NCBI GenBank assembly: GCA_026545765.1 | Contig: JAIFAC010000427.1 | Location: 40,763 to 104,762, forward strand | Length of the DNA: 64,000 nucleotides | Direction of reading: 5' to 3' | From: Plantago major | Taxonomy: Eukaryota; Streptophyta; Magnoliopsida; Lamiales; Plantaginaceae | Part shown: piece after piece, positions 62,075-64,000 of the stretch | Position numbering within the stretch: position 1 is the first letter of the stretch | How the letters are laid out: each line of letters opens with the position of its first letter | The notes under the pieces: model-generated | Seen by the model: only the letters and a program-made list of their open reading frames with translations | The model's database searches: none | Told to the model about the DNA's origin: nothing | Program-made: the position numbers and the translations under genes

Positions 62075-63550
62075 AAGATAGAGGTGAATAGTCTTTTAAA
62101 AACTTTTTAATCGATAAAAGCGATTCTCTGAAAGTTGAAGTTACTTTCGATACTTAGCCCAATATCTGGAAATATGTCAATCCATCGGCAAGCGCCTTTG
62201 GAGCGCATCTACAAGGCGTCCCAGGTTATTCATAGGTCCGAACATACAGTCGACCCTAAGCCCCTTGATCGCTCTTGAGAGAAAGAGGCGGGAAGGCTCA
62301 AAGGGAATGTCGTCCAGGCCCTTGATAGTCGTAACCGCTAGGATCAAAACCGGACACCATCAGTTATCAACAACCTCGTAGAAACCAGTAAAACACAGGC
62401 CAGAGAGTAAGTCCGAGCACAAAGTCCAGCAGTACTTGGTAAGGCAGAAAGTATCTTAATAAGTAACAGTCTTGAATTGGACCGGTAAATGGGACACTGC
62501 CTCTTCAGACCTTAACCGCCAATGATGTCTCCAAACGCTTTCTATGCTCTACATGACTAATGACTAAACTACTGAAAGCCAGTGAATGAAACTGATGTCA
62601 TTAATGAGCCATGCAAATAATAGTATGAGTATTTCGATCAAACCACTACACTTAACACGATCGTGATCCTCCATTTGAGAAAATATATATAGCACACATT
62701 CCCATAATAATGGTAAAGATAATAAACTATCCTCGACTCTTATACAGTGAATATCCTCTACATGATAAGTCTCCCTTCGTGAGGTTTGACACCATAGGCT
62801 TGGGTGTAAATTCTAACCCCCCTCTGACTACTTATAAAGGTCCTGCGTATCTGTACCTCTTCCATGATGGCAGTTTTCTTCTGAGGCTTCTATCCTTCCA
62901 AGGTCCCTTCTGATAGTGTCTTAGGTGCCAAGTGAGAAGAAAAGCGAAATTCATTTAAGTGTTTGGGGGACTTGTGCCTACGTACTTATAATCAGAATAA
63001 TGAAGTCTTCAGTAAGTGCATGTCTTTCAACAAAGGTAGTAAAGATGTAGAATACTGCAAGTAAGTAAAAGGCTGAGAAAGTAAGTACTGCAAAAGTAAA
63101 TAACTTTCTGATATTTCTTCACTGTAGTAGTATCTGAAGGTGGGCGTAATCCTTCAACTAATCCCGCCCGGCCTTTCTACGGACCTTGAATCCACTAAAA
63201 TGAGTGAGATTCACTTTACAAAATATCTTCTCCTAAAAGATCCCTAAATCCTCTAGGTTCCAACCAAGTATTCACTTTGATTCTTTGACTTTCGGTAAGT
63301 ACTTTACTCTGCTGAGATGCTTTAACAACCTTTAGAGTTATTCACCAATTTCTAAACCGTACTTCATCCTCACGCCTTTTTACCGAGGTGTTGGTTAAGA
63401 AGAGTTTATCCAGTTAGTAGATTAATAACTGCAGTTATGTAATGACCACTATCTTCTAGAACAAAGTCCTTAACACATTTTGGAATGATATATGGTGATA
63501 TATTCTTTACATTAGATCCTATGTTCTTGATTGGAATAATGAATATCTTA
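62075..63550 (+). repeat. LTR-like dispersed repeat, copy B
   Basis: GATAGAGGTGAATAGTCTTTT at the start and, near 63131, TATCTGAAGGTGGGCG and TAATCCTTCAACTAATCC match copy A (23345-24300), same strand. Copy B holds about 500 extra bases between the shared blocks, and the G run of copy A is reduced to two. Confidence 0.6.
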
Positions 63551-64000
63551 GCAATCCTGTGATGCTTCAATTCTTTCCTTCTATGAGATATGAAAGCTTG
63601 CGGGATCGAACACTTGAACTTCGTCTTGCAATCAAGAGCTTGTGCTATTTGCTGGCTTCAGAGTAAGTGTGAGGCTTATGTGAGTGTAGGATATAAGGTC
63701 GGTCGTTCAAATCGTGTTCAAGCATTCGTAATCTTTATAGTTAATCGAAGCCGTTTGAATTACTGCTCCAATTGGCTATTGAGATTCGAACTACAAACAA
63801 TCCGTTGATATCTTTGCAAAACTTTTGTCTCTTTGTTGCGAATAAAAAGCTGCTTTCGGCTAGTACCAATAACCTTCAAATACTGTACATATCTCTTTAC
63901 TCTGTTGTACCGTGGAACTATACCCGTTATGCAGTATGCATTGCTACTCAGAAACCTCATTGCTGAAACTATAAAACGTCGTTTCTTCGAAACATAATTT
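63551..64000. other. Right edge of window
   Basis: Continuation of repeat-like DNA. No supported gene. Confidence 0.3.

Noticed and set aside
1..64000. CRISPR array, bacterial operon or riboswitch
   Set aside because: No regularly spaced repeats with unique spacers were seen, and the gene structure is plant nuclear.

Overview
This is nuclear DNA from a flowering plant, probably a eudicot. The evidence is AT-rich GT-AG introns, two plant housekeeping or transport genes (an ABCB transporter and ATG13), plant GH17/X8 glucanase genes, a piece of plastid 23S rRNA, and dense plant transposons (MULE, CACTA, Copia, Ty3-type LTRs, LINE, Stowaway-like MITEs). The species cannot be named from the sequence.

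Layout. 1-5406: a MULE transposase gene (start outside the window), split in its last exon by a 2.9-kb CACTA element with a TTA target-site duplication. 5.4-8.6 kb: a small ORF, a decayed plastid 23S rRNA insertion, an unknown coding remnant and a GRF zinc-finger gene with a one-base frameshift. 8616-15423 (+): a ten-exon ABCB full transporter, intact except for frameshifts in the last exon. 16988-19740 (-): ATG13, convergent with ABCB. 20.3-24.4 kb: AT-rich intergenic DNA with a MITE and an LTR-like repeat. 24466-26337: a second CACTA element (ATT duplication) of the same family as the first, in opposite orientation, with a Stowaway MITE inside it. 26.7-28.8 kb: LTR, primer-binding site and gag of a Copia element, interrupted at 28762 by a third CACTA element. 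That element carries two transposase genes (to about 33.6 kb), and its other end is not visible. 33.8-35.8 kb: a solo-LTR candidate. 37.68-41.41 and 45.28-47.1 kb: two tandem GH17/X8 glucanase-like genes, both lacking both catalytic glutamates. 47-64 kb: mostly old repeats, with three pairs of long direct repeats (one partner lies at 23 kb), a degenerate LINE and a GC-rich minisatellite.

Only ABCB (membrane transport) and ATG13 (autophagy initiation) look like ordinary active genes, and they share no evident pathway. Most other coding traces are transposon remnants or broken copies. Many breaks are single missing bases in short homopolymers, within otherwise well-conserved frames. Either these are real pseudogenes, or the assembly carries uncorrected long-read indels. 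The two possibilities cannot be separated from the sequence alone.
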